This document shows, in pieces, positions 27,328 through 37,493 of a stretch of DNA of 64,000 bases. The notes beneath the pieces were generated by a model, which saw nothing but the letters and a program-made list of their open reading frames with translations, did not search any database and was not told where the DNA came from. The stretch lies in NCBI RefSeq assembly GCF_023206215.1, contig NZ_CP065800.1:2480001-2544000 (forward strand), written 5' to 3'. A program made the position numbers and the translations under genes. How positions within the stretch are numbered: position 1 is the first letter of the stretch; each line of letters begins with the position of its first letter. The DNA comes from Butyrivibrio fibrisolvens. GTDB lineage: Bacteria; Bacillota; Clostridia; Lachnospirales; Lachnospiraceae.

Positions 27328-28023
27328 ATGTATAGCGAAAATGATATTACCGAACTGGAAGACCGGATCGGGTATCATTTCAAGGACAGAGCACTGATTC
27401 GTATGGCGCTTACACATTCATCTTATGCCAATGAGCAGAAGATCAATAAGCAGCCTGATTACGAAAGACTGGAATTTTTGGGCGATTCTGTTCTTGAAAT
27501 GGTATCCAGTACTTATCTGTACAACAATTACCCGGACAAAAAAGAAGGACAGATGACCAAAATGCGTGCTTCTATGGTATGTGAGCAGGCACTGGCTTTC
27601 TGCGCCCGTGATTTTGAACTTGAGAAGTATATTCTCCTTGGCAAGGGTGAAGAATCAACAGGTGGAAGGCATAGAGATTCAATAATCTCTGATGTTATGG
27701 AAGCTGTTATCGGAGCTATCTATATTGATGGCGGTATTGATTATGCCAAGAAACATATAGACAAGTTTATCCTCAATGACCTTGAGAATAAACAGATATT
27801 TGTTGATGCTAAGTCTGTACTTCAGGAACTTGTTCAGAAAGACTCTACCAAGACTTTGTCTTATGAGATCTGCGGGGAGAGTGGTCCGGAACATGATAAA
27901 ATATTTAAGTCGCGCGTTCTTATAAACGGCGAAATTCTGGGAGAGGGTGAGGGACATACCAAGAAAGCTGCAGAGCAGCAGGCTGCTTATCAGGCAGTAC
28001 TTAAGATTAAGGATAAAGCCTGA
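27328..28023 (+). CDS. rnc: Ribonuclease III
   Basis: Cuts double-stranded RNA, including rRNA precursors. 231 residues: the RNase III domain with the signature ERLEFLGDSVLEMVSSTYLY and the second acidic cluster ISDVMEAVIGAIYIDGG, then a C-terminal dsRNA-binding domain ending GEGEGHTKKAAEQQAAYQAV. ATG 27328 is chosen over an in-frame ATG at 27310 because TGGAGG lies between the two, at the right distance from the second. Given the long palindromes in this genome, it is the obvious candidate to process any transcript of them (inference). Confidence 0.95.
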   Translation: MYSENDITELEDRIGYHFKDRALIRMALTHSSYANEQKINKQPDYERLEFLGDSVLEMVSSTYLYNNYPDKKEGQMTKMRASMVCEQALAFCARDFELEKYILLGKGEESTGGRHRDSIISDVMEAVIGAIYIDGGIDYAKKHIDKFILNDLENKQIFVDAKSVLQELVQKDSTKTLSYEICGESGPEHDKIFKSRVLINGEILGEGEGHTKKAAEQQAAYQAVLKIKDKA

Positions 28024-28041
28024 TGCGTAAGTCTTAACTGC

Positions 28042-28074
28042 AAAGCAGGTTCATTAAGCAATGAGTCCTGCTTT
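28042..28074 (+). terminator. Hairpin between rnc and smc
   Basis: AAAGCAGG pairs with CCTGCTTT around a 17-nt loop; no T run follows, so probably a processing or stability hairpin rather than a full terminator. Confidence 0.45.
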
Positions 28075-28103
28075 ATGCTTTGTATTGTCTCTTAAAAGAG
28101 GAT

Positions 28104-31100
28104 ATGTATCTTAAGAGTATTGAGATTCATGGATTTAAATCTTTTGCCAATCGTATAAAACTTGATTTTCATAACGGAATAACAGGAATAGTAGGACCTA
28201 ACGGATCCGGTAAGAGCAATGTAGCCGATGCTGTCCGTTGGGTTCTTGGTGAACAGCGTGCCAGGCAGCTTCGAGGCGGTTCCATGCAGGATGTTATTTT
28301 CTCAGGAACAGAGCTTCGTAAGCCACTTGGCTTTGCTTATGTTTCTATCACGCTTGATAATTCAGATCATGCACTTTCCATTGATTTTGAAGAAGTAACT
28401 GTTTCACGTCGCCTCTACAGGAGCGGTGAATCAGAATATATGATCAATAACAGCCCATGTCGTCTTAAAGACATCAATGAGCTTTTTTATGATACAGGTA
28501 TTGGTAAAGAGGGATATTCCATCATCGGACAGGGCCAGATCGATCAGATTTTGTCTTCTAAGCCGGAAGACAGACGTAATCTTTTCGATGAAGCTGCCGG
28601 AATCGTAAAATTCAAACTTCGTAAGGAAACAGCTATCAAGAAGCTTGAAGATGAGAAACTGAACCTGACCCGTATCACAGACATCCTTACTGAGCTTGAG
28701 AAACAGCTTGAACCTTTGGAGAAGCAGTCTGAGGTTGCCAAGATCTATCTTAAGAATAAAGAAAGACTTAAGACTTTGGATGTAAACATCTTCCTTATGG
28801 ACAATGAAAGGCTAAAAGGTCTCTTGGAAGATGCAAGTGAGAAACTTTCTATTGCTGAGAAGGATCTTGAAGAAGTTGGAACAAGGTATGATCAGGCCAG
28901 AATTGATTATGACCAGGCTCAGGCAAGGCTTGATGAGATAGAAAAAGAAATCGAAGAAGCCAGGAATGAGATGACAAGTTCAAGTGTCCTTAAAGAAAAA
29001 CTTGAAGGACAGCTTGCTCTTTTGAAAGAGCAGATTCGTTCTGTTACAGCGGGTTCAGAGCATTTCAAAGTCAGAAAGAGCGAGATTGAAGCTGAGATTG
29101 CCAAAGCCCGTGAGGAAAAAGAAAAAGTTCTTACTACCAAAAATAGTGTAGATGAGGAAGTATCATCTCTTGAAGCTAAGAAGAAGGCTGCTTCGGATAG
29201 ATATAATGAGATTCAGGATCGTGAACAGCTGCTGACAAGACAGATAGAAGAGAACAATACCAAAATCATTAATACTATAAATGAACGTGCAAATATCAAG
29301 TCTCGCCAGAGCTCTCTTTCTACAATGAAAGAACAGATCAGCATTCGTAAGGCAGAACTTACCAGCAGACTTGTACAGGCAAGTTCTGATGAGGACAAGA
29401 AGGAAGCAAGGATGAAGGAGCTTCGAGATACGTTCGAAGCTGTTAACGAAGAGATTCGTGTCCTTACTGATGAGCAGAAACAAGGAGAGGATCGTCTTGC
29501 CAAGATCAAAGAGATCTTAACAGGAAGCGATGAGAAGATAAGGCAGGCGAGAACTCTTGCTATGCAGCAAAAATCTAAACTTGATGCACTTGCTAATCTT
29601 ACTGAAAGGTACGAAGGCTATGGCGGCGCTGTAAAACGTGTTATGGAGCAGAAGGATAATACTCCAGGTGTTATAGGTGTTGTTGCAGATATTATCAAAA
29701 CAGATAAAAAGTATGAAACTGCTATAGAGACAGCACTTGGCGGAAGCATTCAGAACGTTGTAACCAAAGATGAGCCTACTGCTAAGAAGATGATCTCTTA
29801 TCTTAAGGATACTAAAGGAGGACGTGCAACATTTCTGCCTCTTACAGCCCTTAAGAATCAGCAGGACTTCCGTAATAAAGATGCTCTAAGCGAAAAGGGT
29901 GCTATAGGACTTGCAGATGGTCTTGTAAGAATAGATGATGAATACAGGGCTGTAGCCGTGAACCTTCTTGGAAGAGTCCTTGTTGTAGACAATATGGACA
30001 ATGCTACTACTATAGCCAGAAAATACGGCTATAGTATCAGAATGGTAACTCTTGAAGGTGAACTTCTCATGCCCGGCGGTGCTATATCAGGTGGTGCCTT
30101 TAAGAACTCTTCCAATCTTCTTGGTAGAAGACGTGAGATGGAAGATCTTGAAAAAAATGTTAATGCAAAGCTTGAAGAAGCAAGCAAGCTTGAAGAGGAA
30201 GTTGCAGCAGTAAGAGAAGAAAGAAATGCTCTTCGAGCAAGCCTTGAAACAACAAGACTTAAACTTCAGAACAAGTTCATCGAGCAGAACACTGCCAGAC
30301 TCAACGTAGTAAGAGAAGAAGAGAAGCAGAAAGAAGAAGCTACATCTTTTGAATCATTAAAGACAGAGAGTCTTGATATTGAGAATCAGGTGGCTGATAT
30401 AGAAAGACAGGAATCAGAAACCAGACAAAAGCTTGATGAATCCATTCAGACTGAGAAAGATTGTCAGAAGGCTGTTGAGGATCTTGGAAGAGAGCTGTCG
30501 GAGCTTTCTGAAACTGAAGAAGAGGCAGCATCTGAAGTCTCCAGATGGGAGATGGAGATTGCCAAGGTCTCCCAGAGACTTGAATTCCAGCAGGAGAATC
30601 TGTCAAGAATAGATGAAGAGATAATTACAAGGCAAAAAGACCTCGATGAAGTTCTTGAACACATCGAATCCTCCGAGTCTGAGCTTGAACATAAGAATGC
30701 AGAAATAGTCGAGATAGGCAAGACTATGGAAGCATCAGCAACAAGCAGTAAGGAAAATAAAGAAAAGCTTGAAAAGATCCAGCATACAAGAGAAGAAATA
30801 TCTTCCAAGCAAAAGAGTTTCTTTGAAGTTCGTGAGAAGCTTGCAGAGTCCAAGTCCTCCCTTGACAGAGAAGTTAACAGACTTACATCACAGAAAGAGA
30901 AGCTTGATTCCCAGATAGAAGGTCTTATCAATTATATGTGGGATGAGTATGAGATTACTCTGTCACAGGCTTCTTTGATGAAGGATCCGGAGCTTAACGA
31001 CGCTACTGCTATGAAGAAAGAGATAGGACAGCTCAAGAATGCAATAAGGGAACTTGGAGATGTCAATGTCAATGCTATCGAGGACTATAAGAATGTATCT

Positions 31101-31661
31101 GAAAGGTATACATTCCTTAAGACTCAGCATGATGATCTTGTAGTTGCAGAAGAGCAGCTTCGTGTGATCATAGCAGATCTTGATGAGTCTATGAGGAATC
31201 AGTTCAGAGAGCAGTTCAAACTTATCAGTGAGCAGTTCGATAAGGTATTTAAGGAGATGTTCGGTGGTGGACACGGAACACTTGAAATCGATGATTCTGT
31301 TGATATCCTTGAAGCAGGAATCAAGATCATAGCTCAGCCTCCGGGCAAGAAGCTTGTTAATATGAATATGATGTCCGGTGGAGAGAAGGCTCTTACTGCG
31401 ATCGCGCTTTTATTTGCAATCCAGAATCTTAAGCCGTCGCCTTTCTGTCTTCTGGATGAGATTGAGGCAGCGCTTGATGAAAATAATGTCGTGCGATTTG
31501 CCAAATATCTGCATAAATTAAAAGATACTCAGTTCATTGTAATTACGCATCGTCGTGGTACAATGGAAAGTGCAGACAGACTTTATGGTATAACCATGCA
31601 GGAAAAGGGTGTGTCGGCACTTGTAAGTGTTAATCTCATTGATAAGGAGCTAACGAACTAG
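28104..31661 (+). CDS. smc: Chromosome segregation protein SMC
   Basis: Condensin ATPase that organises and helps segregate the chromosome. 1185 residues: N-terminal ATPase half with GPNGSGKSNVADAVRWVLGE, a long coiled coil, a hinge around residues 510-650 containing GVVADIIKTD and MPGGAISGG, a second coiled coil, and the C-terminal half with signature MSGGEKALTAIALLFA and Walker B FCLLDEIEAALDENN. Start placed at ATG 28104 (MYLKSIEIHGFKSFANR), preceded by AAGAGG; an upstream in-frame codon at 28080 would add nine residues unlike the family. Overlaps ftsY by one base. Confidence 0.97.
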   Translation: MYLKSIEIHGFKSFANRIKLDFHNGITGIVGPNGSGKSNVADAVRWVLGEQRARQLRGGSMQDVIFSGTELRKPLGFAYVSITLDNSDHALSIDFEEVTVSRRLYRSGESEYMINNSPCRLKDINELFYDTGIGKEGYSIIGQGQIDQILSSKPEDRRNLFDEAAGIVKFKLRKETAIKKLEDEKLNLTRITDILTELEKQLEPLEKQSEVAKIYLKNKERLKTLDVNIFLMDNERLKGLLEDASEKLSIAEKDLEEVGTRYDQARIDYDQAQARLDEIEKEIEEARNEMTSSSVLKEKLEGQLALLKEQIRSVTAGSEHFKVRKSEIEAEIAKAREEKEKVLTTKNSVDEEVSSLEAKKKAASDRYNEIQDREQLLTRQIEENNTKIINTINERANIKSRQSSLSTMKEQISIRKAELTSRLVQASSDEDKKEARMKELRDTFEAVNEEIRVLTDEQKQGEDRLAKIKEILTGSDEKIRQARTLAMQQKSKLDALANLTERYEGYGGAVKRVMEQKDNTPGVIGVVADIIKTDKKYETAIETALGGSIQNVVTKDEPTAKKMISYLKDTKGGRATFLPLTALKNQQDFRNKDALSEKGAIGLADGLVRIDDEYRAVAVNLLGRVLVVDNMDNATTIARKYGYSIRMVTLEGELLMPGGAISGGAFKNSSNLLGRRREMEDLEKNVNAKLEEASKLEEEVAAVREERNALRASLETTRLKLQNKFIEQNTARLNVVREEEKQKEEATSFESLKTESLDIENQVADIERQESETRQKLDESIQTEKDCQKAVEDLGRELSELSETEEEAASEVSRWEMEIAKVSQRLEFQQENLSRIDEEIITRQKDLDEVLEHIESSESELEHKNAEIVEIGKTMEASATSSKENKEKLEKIQHTREEISSKQKSFFEVREKLAESKSSLDREVNRLTSQKEKLDSQIEGLINYMWDEYEITLSQASLMKDPELNDATAMKKEIGQLKNAIRELGDVNVNAIEDYKNVSERYTFLKTQHDDLVVAEEQLRVIIADLDESMRNQFREQFKLISEQFDKVFKEMFGGGHGTLEIDDSVDILEAGIKIIAQPPGKKLVNMNMMSGGEKALTAIALLFAIQNLKPSPFCLLDEIEAALDENNVVRFAKYLHKLKDTQFIVITHRRGTMESADRLYGITMQEKGVSALVSVNLIDKELTN

Positions 31662-32692
31662 TGGCAGGATTTTTTTCAAGGCTCAAAGGTGGTCTTTCAA
31701 AAACAAGAGATAATATGGTGAAAGGGCTGGACAATGTATTCTCCGGCTATTCAGATATTGATGGTGACTTCTATGACGATCTGGAAGAGACACTCATCAT
31801 GGGAGATATCGGTGTTAATGCGACAAGTCGTATTCTCGATAAGCTTCGCTCACAGGTAGAAGAGAAGAATATCCGATCTACCAGAGAATGTCGTGATCTT
31901 CTGATCCAGAACATAAGAGAACAGATGCATACTGATGAACATGCATACGATTTTGAGAATCAGAAGTCAGTTCTTTTTATCATAGGTGTTAATGGTGTTG
32001 GTAAGACGACATCTGTCGGCAAGCTTGCATCTATTTATAAGAACAAGGGCAAAAAAGTTCTCGTTGCAGCTGCAGATACCTATAGAGCAGCAGCAACAGA
32101 GCAGCTTGAAGAATGGGCTAATCGTGCAGGTGTTCCTCTTGTTAAGGGAGTAGAAGGAGCAGACCCTGCGAGTGTTATCTTCGATGCGGTTAATTCCGCC
32201 AAAGCTAAGGATATAGATATACTTATAGTAGATACCGCAGGACGACTTCATAACAAGAAGAATCTCATGGAAGAGCTTCGAAAGATGAACAAGATTCTTG
32301 ACAATCATCTTCCTGAGTATAAGCGTGAGAATCTTATAGTGCTTGATGGAACAACAGGTCAGAACGCAATGTCCCAGGCCAGAGAGTTTGGTGAAGTTAC
32401 AGACCTTACTGGTATTATTCTTACTAAAATGGATGGAACTTCCAAAGGCGGTATAGCAGTAGCTATCGTAAGCGAGCTTAATATACCGGTAAAATATATC
32501 GGTGTTGGTGAATCACTGGATGATCTTGAAAGATTTGAGCCACAGGAATTCGTAGATGCTCTTTTTGATATAGATCATGAAGAAAGAGTTAAGCTTGATC
32601 AGGAGATTGTTGCAAGGAAGCTTTCATCAGGTGAGATGGATAGTTCTCAACTTACAGAAGAAGAAGCTATTGATATTCTTACAAGGCACTAA
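31661..32692 (+). CDS. ftsY: Signal recognition particle receptor FtsY
   Basis: SRP GTPase that brings ribosome-SRP complexes to the membrane; partner of Ffh (37493). 343 residues, a short N-terminal region without the long acidic A domain of E. coli, then the NG domain: GVNGVGKTTSVGKLA, DTYRAAATEQLEEWA, DTAGRLHNKKNLMEEL, TKMDGTSKGG. GTG start overlaps the last base of the smc stop codon, so it is translationally coupled to smc. Confidence 0.96.
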   Translation: MAGFFSRLKGGLSKTRDNMVKGLDNVFSGYSDIDGDFYDDLEETLIMGDIGVNATSRILDKLRSQVEEKNIRSTRECRDLLIQNIREQMHTDEHAYDFENQKSVLFIIGVNGVGKTTSVGKLASIYKNKGKKVLVAAADTYRAAATEQLEEWANRAGVPLVKGVEGADPASVIFDAVNSAKAKDIDILIVDTAGRLHNKKNLMEELRKMNKILDNHLPEYKRENLIVLDGTTGQNAMSQAREFGEVTDLTGIILTKMDGTSKGGIAVAIVSELNIPVKYIGVGESLDDLERFEPQEFVDALFDIDHEERVKLDQEIVARKLSSGEMDSSQLTEEEAIDILTRH

Positions 32693-32750
32693 GTCTTTTT
32701 TATCACAGATAGAAAAGAATTATATATATATACTAGAAAGGGAACAGGAA

Positions 32751-33977
32751 ATGTCGGAAGAGAATAAGATGACCCTTGATAAGTTCGAGGAGGCTTGCGA
32801 GCAGGTCAAAAAAGTAACACTTGAGACGAAACTTATGTACAGCGATTATTTTTCGGCTCAGTCAGGTAATAAGGTATACTTAAAGCCTGAGAACATGCAA
32901 AGAACAGGTGCCTACAAGGTTAGAGGCGCTTATTACAAGATCAGTACAATGTCAGATGAGGACCGTAAAAAGGGCCTTATTACAGCATCTGCAGGCAACC
33001 ACGCTCAGGGTGTTGCATATGCAGCCAAACAGTATGGCGTTCATGCAACAATTGTAATGCCGACAACAACTCCCCTTATTAAGGTTAACCGTACTAAAGC
33101 TCTTGGAGCAGAAGTAGTATTATGCGGCGATGTGTATGATGAAGCAGAAGCTCATGCTAAGAAACTTGCCAAGGAGAAGGGATATACATTCGTTCATCCT
33201 TTTAACGATCTTGATGTAGCAACAGGTCAGGGAACAATTGCTATGGAGATCTTCAAAGAACTCCCAACTGTAGATTATATCCTTGTACCTATTGGCGGCG
33301 GCGGACTTGCAAGTGGTGTCAGCACTCTTGCTAAGCTCCTCAATCCTAAGATCAAGGTAATAGGTGTTGAGCCTTCAGGCGCAGCCTGCATGAATGCATC
33401 ACTTAAGGAAGGCAAGGTTGTAACACTTCCCGGAGTTAATACAATAGCTGACGGTACAGCAGTTAAGACTCCCGGAGACAAGATCTTCCCATATATTCAG
33501 AAGAATATAGATCAGATCATCAAGGTTGATGATGAGGATCTTGTAGTAGCTTTCCTTGATATGGTTGAGAACCATAAGATGGTAGTAGAGAATTCGGGTC
33601 TTCTGTCTGTAGCAGCACTTAAGCAGCTCAGATGCAAGGACAAGAAGGTTGTATGTGTCCTCTCCGGTGGCAATATGGACGTCATTACAATGTCTTCAGT
33701 TGTTCAGCAGGGACTTATCAGAAGAGACAGAATCTTTACAGTATCAGTTCTCCTTCCTGATAAACCGGGTGAACTGTCCAGAGTATCAGGAGTTATAGCC
33801 GAACTTGGTGGCAATGTAATCAAGTTAGAGCACAATCAGTTTGTATCAATAAACCGCAATGCTGCTGTAGAGCTGCGGATTACACTTGAAGCCTATGGTA
33901 CTGAGCACAAGACTCAGATCATACAGGCGCTTGAGGAAAAGGGATATCGTCCCAGACTGGTTACTACCCAGATCTGA
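32751..33977 (+). CDS. ilvA: Threonine ammonia-lyase with ACT domain
   Basis: PLP enzyme deaminating threonine to 2-oxobutyrate, for isoleucine synthesis or threonine fermentation. About 408 residues. PLP lysine motif KPENMQRTGAYKVRGAYYKI, glycine loop PIGGGGLASGVSTLAK, and a C-terminal ACT-like domain from about residue 325 (VLLPDKPGELSRVSGVIAEL). The frame is open far upstream inside ftsY, but ATG 32751 follows AAAGGGAACAGGAA and gives the family start. Length fits the shorter, single-ACT type, so end-product inhibition by isoleucine cannot be assumed. Confidence 0.92.
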   Translation: MSEENKMTLDKFEEACEQVKKVTLETKLMYSDYFSAQSGNKVYLKPENMQRTGAYKVRGAYYKISTMSDEDRKKGLITASAGNHAQGVAYAAKQYGVHATIVMPTTTPLIKVNRTKALGAEVVLCGDVYDEAEAHAKKLAKEKGYTFVHPFNDLDVATGQGTIAMEIFKELPTVDYILVPIGGGGLASGVSTLAKLLNPKIKVIGVEPSGAACMNASLKEGKVVTLPGVNTIADGTAVKTPGDKIFPYIQKNIDQIIKVDDEDLVVAFLDMVENHKMVVENSGLLSVAALKQLRCKDKKVVCVLSGGNMDVITMSSVVQQGLIRRDRIFTVSVLLPDKPGELSRVSGVIAELGGNVIKLEHNQFVSINRNAAVELRITLEAYGTEHKTQIIQALEEKGYRPRLVTTQI

Positions 33978-34005
33978 GGTATTCTTTCAAAGGTAGGTTT
34001 TTCCT

Positions 34006-34881
34006 ATGACTAAGAGAAAAAACTTATCAAGACTATTAAAATGTTATTTGTTGATCACGGTCGCTTCCTTTCTCTACGGCATCGGTACGGCCATCTTTAG
34101 TGATCCTAATAATATTGCTCCCGGCGGATTTACCGGTGTAGCTATTGTACTTAACAGAATCGTACCTCTTGGTACAGGTGCATGGTTCCTTATTCTTAAT
34201 ATCCCTATTCTTGTATTGGGTACTTGGAAGTTTGGATGGCACTTTATATGTTCGACGCTGTATGCAACGGGTATGATATCGTTTTTTACCGATTTTATCG
34301 CAAGATATGGCAAGGCTTTTATAGTACATGATATGGTCCTTGCTTCGGTATTTGGAGGCCTTATGGCCGGAGTATCCATGGCGATAATATTCCAGCAAGG
34401 TGCTACAAGTGGCGGTTCTGATATAATCATTAAGCTCCTTAGACTTAAGTATCCGCATATCAAGACCGGTGGCCTTTTGTTTATAACAGATATCTTTGTA
34501 ATATTTTTTGCTACACTTGTTATTAAAGATATACCTGCTTCGCTTTATGCATTTATTACTGTGTTTATTAATGGTATCGCTTTGGACAAAGTTCTGTATG
34601 GCAGTGATGAAGCCAAGCTTCTTTTCATCATATCCGACAGACATGCATCTATCACCAGAAGGCTTCTTAAGGAGCTTGATCTTGGTGTAACACACGTATA
34701 TGGTCAGGGAGCCTTCTCTGGCAAAGACAAGAAGGTTATCATGTGCGTTGTAAGAATGAGAATATCGCCTCAGGCTCAGGAGATTGTCAAAGAAGAGGAT
34801 CCTGAGGCATTTATGATCATCACATCTGCTACCGAGATCTATGGCGAAGGATATAAGAGCTATTTTGATGACAAAATCTGA
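34006..34881 (+). CDS. YitT family membrane protein
   Basis: 291 residues: five or six hydrophobic segments in the first about 200 residues (GIGTAIFSDPNNIAPGGFTG is a family signature, followed later by GATSGGSDIIIKLL), then a cytoplasmic DUF2179-type domain (THVYGQGAFSGKDKKVIMCV). The family is widespread in Firmicutes and its transport role is not settled. Starts 28 bp after ilvA, so probably co-transcribed; ATG follows AAAGGTAGG. Confidence 0.88.
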   Translation: MTKRKNLSRLLKCYLLITVASFLYGIGTAIFSDPNNIAPGGFTGVAIVLNRIVPLGTGAWFLILNIPILVLGTWKFGWHFICSTLYATGMISFFTDFIARYGKAFIVHDMVLASVFGGLMAGVSMAIIFQQGATSGGSDIIIKLLRLKYPHIKTGGLLFITDIFVIFFATLVIKDIPASLYAFITVFINGIALDKVLYGSDEAKLLFIISDRHASITRRLLKELDLGVTHVYGQGAFSGKDKKVIMCVVRMRISPQAQEIVKEEDPEAFMIITSATEIYGEGYKSYFDDKI

Positions 34882-34963
34882 AATAGCAGCTTAGATGCGC
34901 ATCTATATTTTGAGAGATGTATTTCTATTCTTGTAGGATAATACTCTAAAAAAGGGGAGACAT

Positions 34964-36052
34964 ATGGCAAAAGGCAGAAATAGAAGATTAATACACGCAG
35001 CAGTTACAACACAGAATATCATCTCGATCATTCTGCTAAGTCTTATTGCTATTGTGACTTTGACTTTTTCTATTGCCATACTCCTTAGAAATGCAGCTCT
35101 TCGAAAAGAAAATGAAGCTTATAAGGCTCAGCTGGATTCTATTCAGGAAGAAGGCTATTATACTGTGTCTGAGACAGATGAGATGGTATCACAGGCTTAT
35201 GAAGGCGGATATGACCTGGCCAGGCAAGAGGTACTTGATTCTTTCCAGAAACAGCTTGAATCAGGAACAGGCATCACTACTACAGTGAGAAGCCTTTTTC
35301 CTGATCAGATTCTTATTGCCAAAGACGGAAGATATTATTTCATTCCTATCGACAGATCACTTTCTCTTAATTCATTCACAGATACTGATTTTGCCAAAAA
35401 CAGCTCAGGAGTTCTTGAATACAAAGGCTCTAATGCAGCTGTTCTTGGAACATTTGGAATAGATGTATCCAAATTCCAGGGAGAGATCGACTGGGAGAAG
35501 GTAGCGGACAGCGGCGTAGAGTATGCATTTATACGAGTTGGCAACAGAGGAACATCTACAGGCAAGATAGTAGAAGATGAATACTTTGAAGCTAATATCA
35601 AAGGTGCTATAGATGCCGGCATAGAAGTTGGTGTATATTTCTATTCATCCGCAGTAAATGACGAAGAAGCCTTGGAAGAAGCCAAGTTCGTACTTGATGC
35701 TATAAAGCCTTATGAAGTAACTTATCCTGTTGTTATAGACGTAGAGAGACCTGAAGGCTCTGATTACAGGACCCAGAATGTCACTCAGGATCAGATGACA
35801 GGCATCGTAAGAAAATTTTGCGATACAGTTAAGGATTCAGGCTATACACCTATGATCTATGGCAATAATGAAACTTTTGCACTTATGCTCAATATGGCTG
35901 AAGTTGAAGATATCGATAAATGGGTAGCATTCTATAATGTTCCTTTGTACTTTCCTTATGAGTTCTCGATATGGCAGTATTCGGCATCTGGCAAGATAGA
36001 TGGTATCAAAGGTGAAGTTGACTTTAATATCTGCGTGCAAAAAGGATGGTAA
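34964..36052 (+). CDS. Membrane-anchored GH25 lysozyme-like muramidase
   Basis: Predicted cell-wall hydrolase acting outside the membrane. Residues 1-18 are basic, 19-42 form a membrane anchor (IISIILLSLIAIVTLTFSIA), followed by a short coiled coil. The glycoside hydrolase family 25 domain occupies about 160-362: FGIDVSKFQGEIDWEKVADS, AFIRVGNRG, GVYFYSSA, and VVIDVERPEG with the acidic pair expected at the active site, ending in WQYSASGKIDGIKGEVDFN. ATG follows AAAGGGGAGA. The next gene starts 6 bp later. Confidence 0.92.
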   Translation: MAKGRNRRLIHAAVTTQNIISIILLSLIAIVTLTFSIAILLRNAALRKENEAYKAQLDSIQEEGYYTVSETDEMVSQAYEGGYDLARQEVLDSFQKQLESGTGITTTVRSLFPDQILIAKDGRYYFIPIDRSLSLNSFTDTDFAKNSSGVLEYKGSNAAVLGTFGIDVSKFQGEIDWEKVADSGVEYAFIRVGNRGTSTGKIVEDEYFEANIKGAIDAGIEVGVYFYSSAVNDEEALEEAKFVLDAIKPYEVTYPVVIDVERPEGSDYRTQNVTQDQMTGIVRKFCDTVKDSGYTPMIYGNNETFALMLNMAEVEDIDKWVAFYNVPLYFPYEFSIWQYSASGKIDGIKGEVDFNICVQKGW

Positions 36053-36058
36053 GCTTTG

Positions 36059-36976
36059 ATGGCAGAAGAATTCGACCCTTCAGTAGAATATGAGCAGAAA
36101 GGATATCTAAACTGCGATTTTCGTCTTTTTCATATAGATGAGAACAAGGCTATAGATACACCCTGGCACTATCATGATTTTGACAAGATAGTTTTTTTCT
36201 TAAGGGGCGATGTCAGATATGCGGTAGAAGGCCGTGAATATGAACTTCGTCCTTATGATATCGTTATAGTTCCTCATCATAGTATTCACAAAGTTACTGC
36301 TTCTAAAGAAGAAGGATATGAGCGTTATGTGCTGTATCTGAAGCCTGAAACGCTTGTTCGCCTTGGAAGTACTGAAGAAGTAACTATTCATGAAGGCAAA
36401 AAGCTGTCCGGCAATTCCAAAGATCACGACCTTGGGCTATGCTTCGACATGACTTCAAAGACAAGGACCAATCTCATACACTTTGATGCCGGGATCACGT
36501 CAGAACTTCTGGAGAAGTTCAGAACACTGGAAGAAGTGATAAAATCTGAAGAGCAGCTCTACTGTGCCGGACTTAGGATTCATGTAGAACTTATACAGCT
36601 TCTTATAGGGCTTAATGAAGCATGCTACAAGAACCCTGATTCTTTTATGGAGAAGGCAAGGTATAATCGAAAGGTCATCGACATTATCGACTATATCACG
36701 CAGCATCTTGGAGATGATCTGTCTATAGACAGGATCTCTGACAAGTTCTATATAAGTAAGTATCATATGATGCGCATATTCAAGGCTGAGACCGGATATA
36801 GCGTACATCAGTATATCATGGAAAAAAGGATTCTGAAGGCCAGGGACCTTATAATATCCGGAGAGCCTGCCATGACTGCGGCTATAGAATCGGGATTTCG
36901 CGACTATTCATCTTTCTGTAAAGCCTTCAGAAAAGCTACAGGCAAGCTTCCGTCTGATTATGTTGCGGATATCTGA
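36059..36976 (+). CDS. AraC-family transcription regulator with cupin sensor
   Basis: 305 residues. N-terminal cupin-type sensor region (WHYHDFDKIVFFLRGDVRYA, then VPHHSIHKV) and a C-terminal pair of helix-turn-helix motifs (RISDKFYISKYHMMRIFKAE and the AraC signature AIESGFRDYSSFCKAFRKAT). Ligand and target genes are not evident; neighbours are a cell-wall hydrolase and the SRP genes. ATG 36059 is preferred over the preceding TTG. The close spacing to the GH25 gene suggests one transcript. Confidence 0.9.
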   Translation: MAEEFDPSVEYEQKGYLNCDFRLFHIDENKAIDTPWHYHDFDKIVFFLRGDVRYAVEGREYELRPYDIVIVPHHSIHKVTASKEEGYERYVLYLKPETLVRLGSTEEVTIHEGKKLSGNSKDHDLGLCFDMTSKTRTNLIHFDAGITSELLEKFRTLEEVIKSEEQLYCAGLRIHVELIQLLIGLNEACYKNPDSFMEKARYNRKVIDIIDYITQHLGDDLSIDRISDKFYISKYHMMRIFKAETGYSVHQYIMEKRILKARDLIISGEPAMTAAIESGFRDYSSFCKAFRKATGKLPSDYVADI

Positions 36977-37019
36977 TTTCCTTTAATTTTAGAAAAAACA
37001 CAGGGTCAAGAAAAAATAC

Positions 37020-37048
37020 TTGACACCCATGCCCCGGTCATGTATTAT
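37020..37048 (+). promoter_or_regulatory. Promoter of ylxM-ffh
   Basis: TTGACA (37020-37025), 17-bp spacer, TATTAT (37043-37048). About 95 bp before ylxM. Confidence 0.85.
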
Positions 37049-37142
37049 AGTCAATGCATGTATTTGGGCATGTATTTTTTTGTGCATGGATCAAATGGCT
37101 TTATAGACTACTTACGATATAGTGTATGGCTGAGGTGTTTAC

Positions 37143-37493
37143 ATGAGCGAGGTCGGCAAGATCATAGAGCAGGGCATGTTGTATGATTTCTATGGAGATC
37201 TTCTTACTGCCCATCAGAAAGAAATATACGAAGATCTGGTTTACAATGATATGTCGCTCAATGAGATAGCACAAGAGTACGGAATCAGCAAACAGGGTGT
37301 ACATGATCTGATAAAGAGATGCACACAGACGATGCAGGGCTATGAAGACAAGCTTCATATGATCGCAAGGTTCAATTCAATAAGAGCCGATGCACAGAAG
37401 ATGAAAAATATAATTGATAATGCTGCAGAGGATTTTCCTGACAGAAATGAGATCCGCAGATTGTCAGACCACATAATAGAGGAACTTATCTAA
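37143..37493 (+). CDS. ylxM: YlxM-type helix-turn-helix protein of the SRP operon
   Basis: UPF0122 family, 116 residues, with a sigma-70-region-4-like helix-turn-helix (YNDMSLNEIAQEYGISKQGV) after LLTAHQKEIYEDLV. Always found next to ffh in Firmicutes; in streptococci it affects SRP function. Its stop codon overlaps the ffh start by one base (TAATG), a translational coupling. Confidence 0.93.
   Translation: MSEVGKIIEQGMLYDFYGDLLTAHQKEIYEDLVYNDMSLNEIAQEYGISKQGVHDLIKRCTQTMQGYEDKLHMIARFNSIRADAQKMKNIIDNAAEDFPDRNEIRRLSDHIIEELI

Noticed and set aside
34036..34695. 219-residue open frame opposite the YitT-family gene
   Set aside because: Antisense shadow with Lys/Tyr/Ser-rich composition and no family motif.
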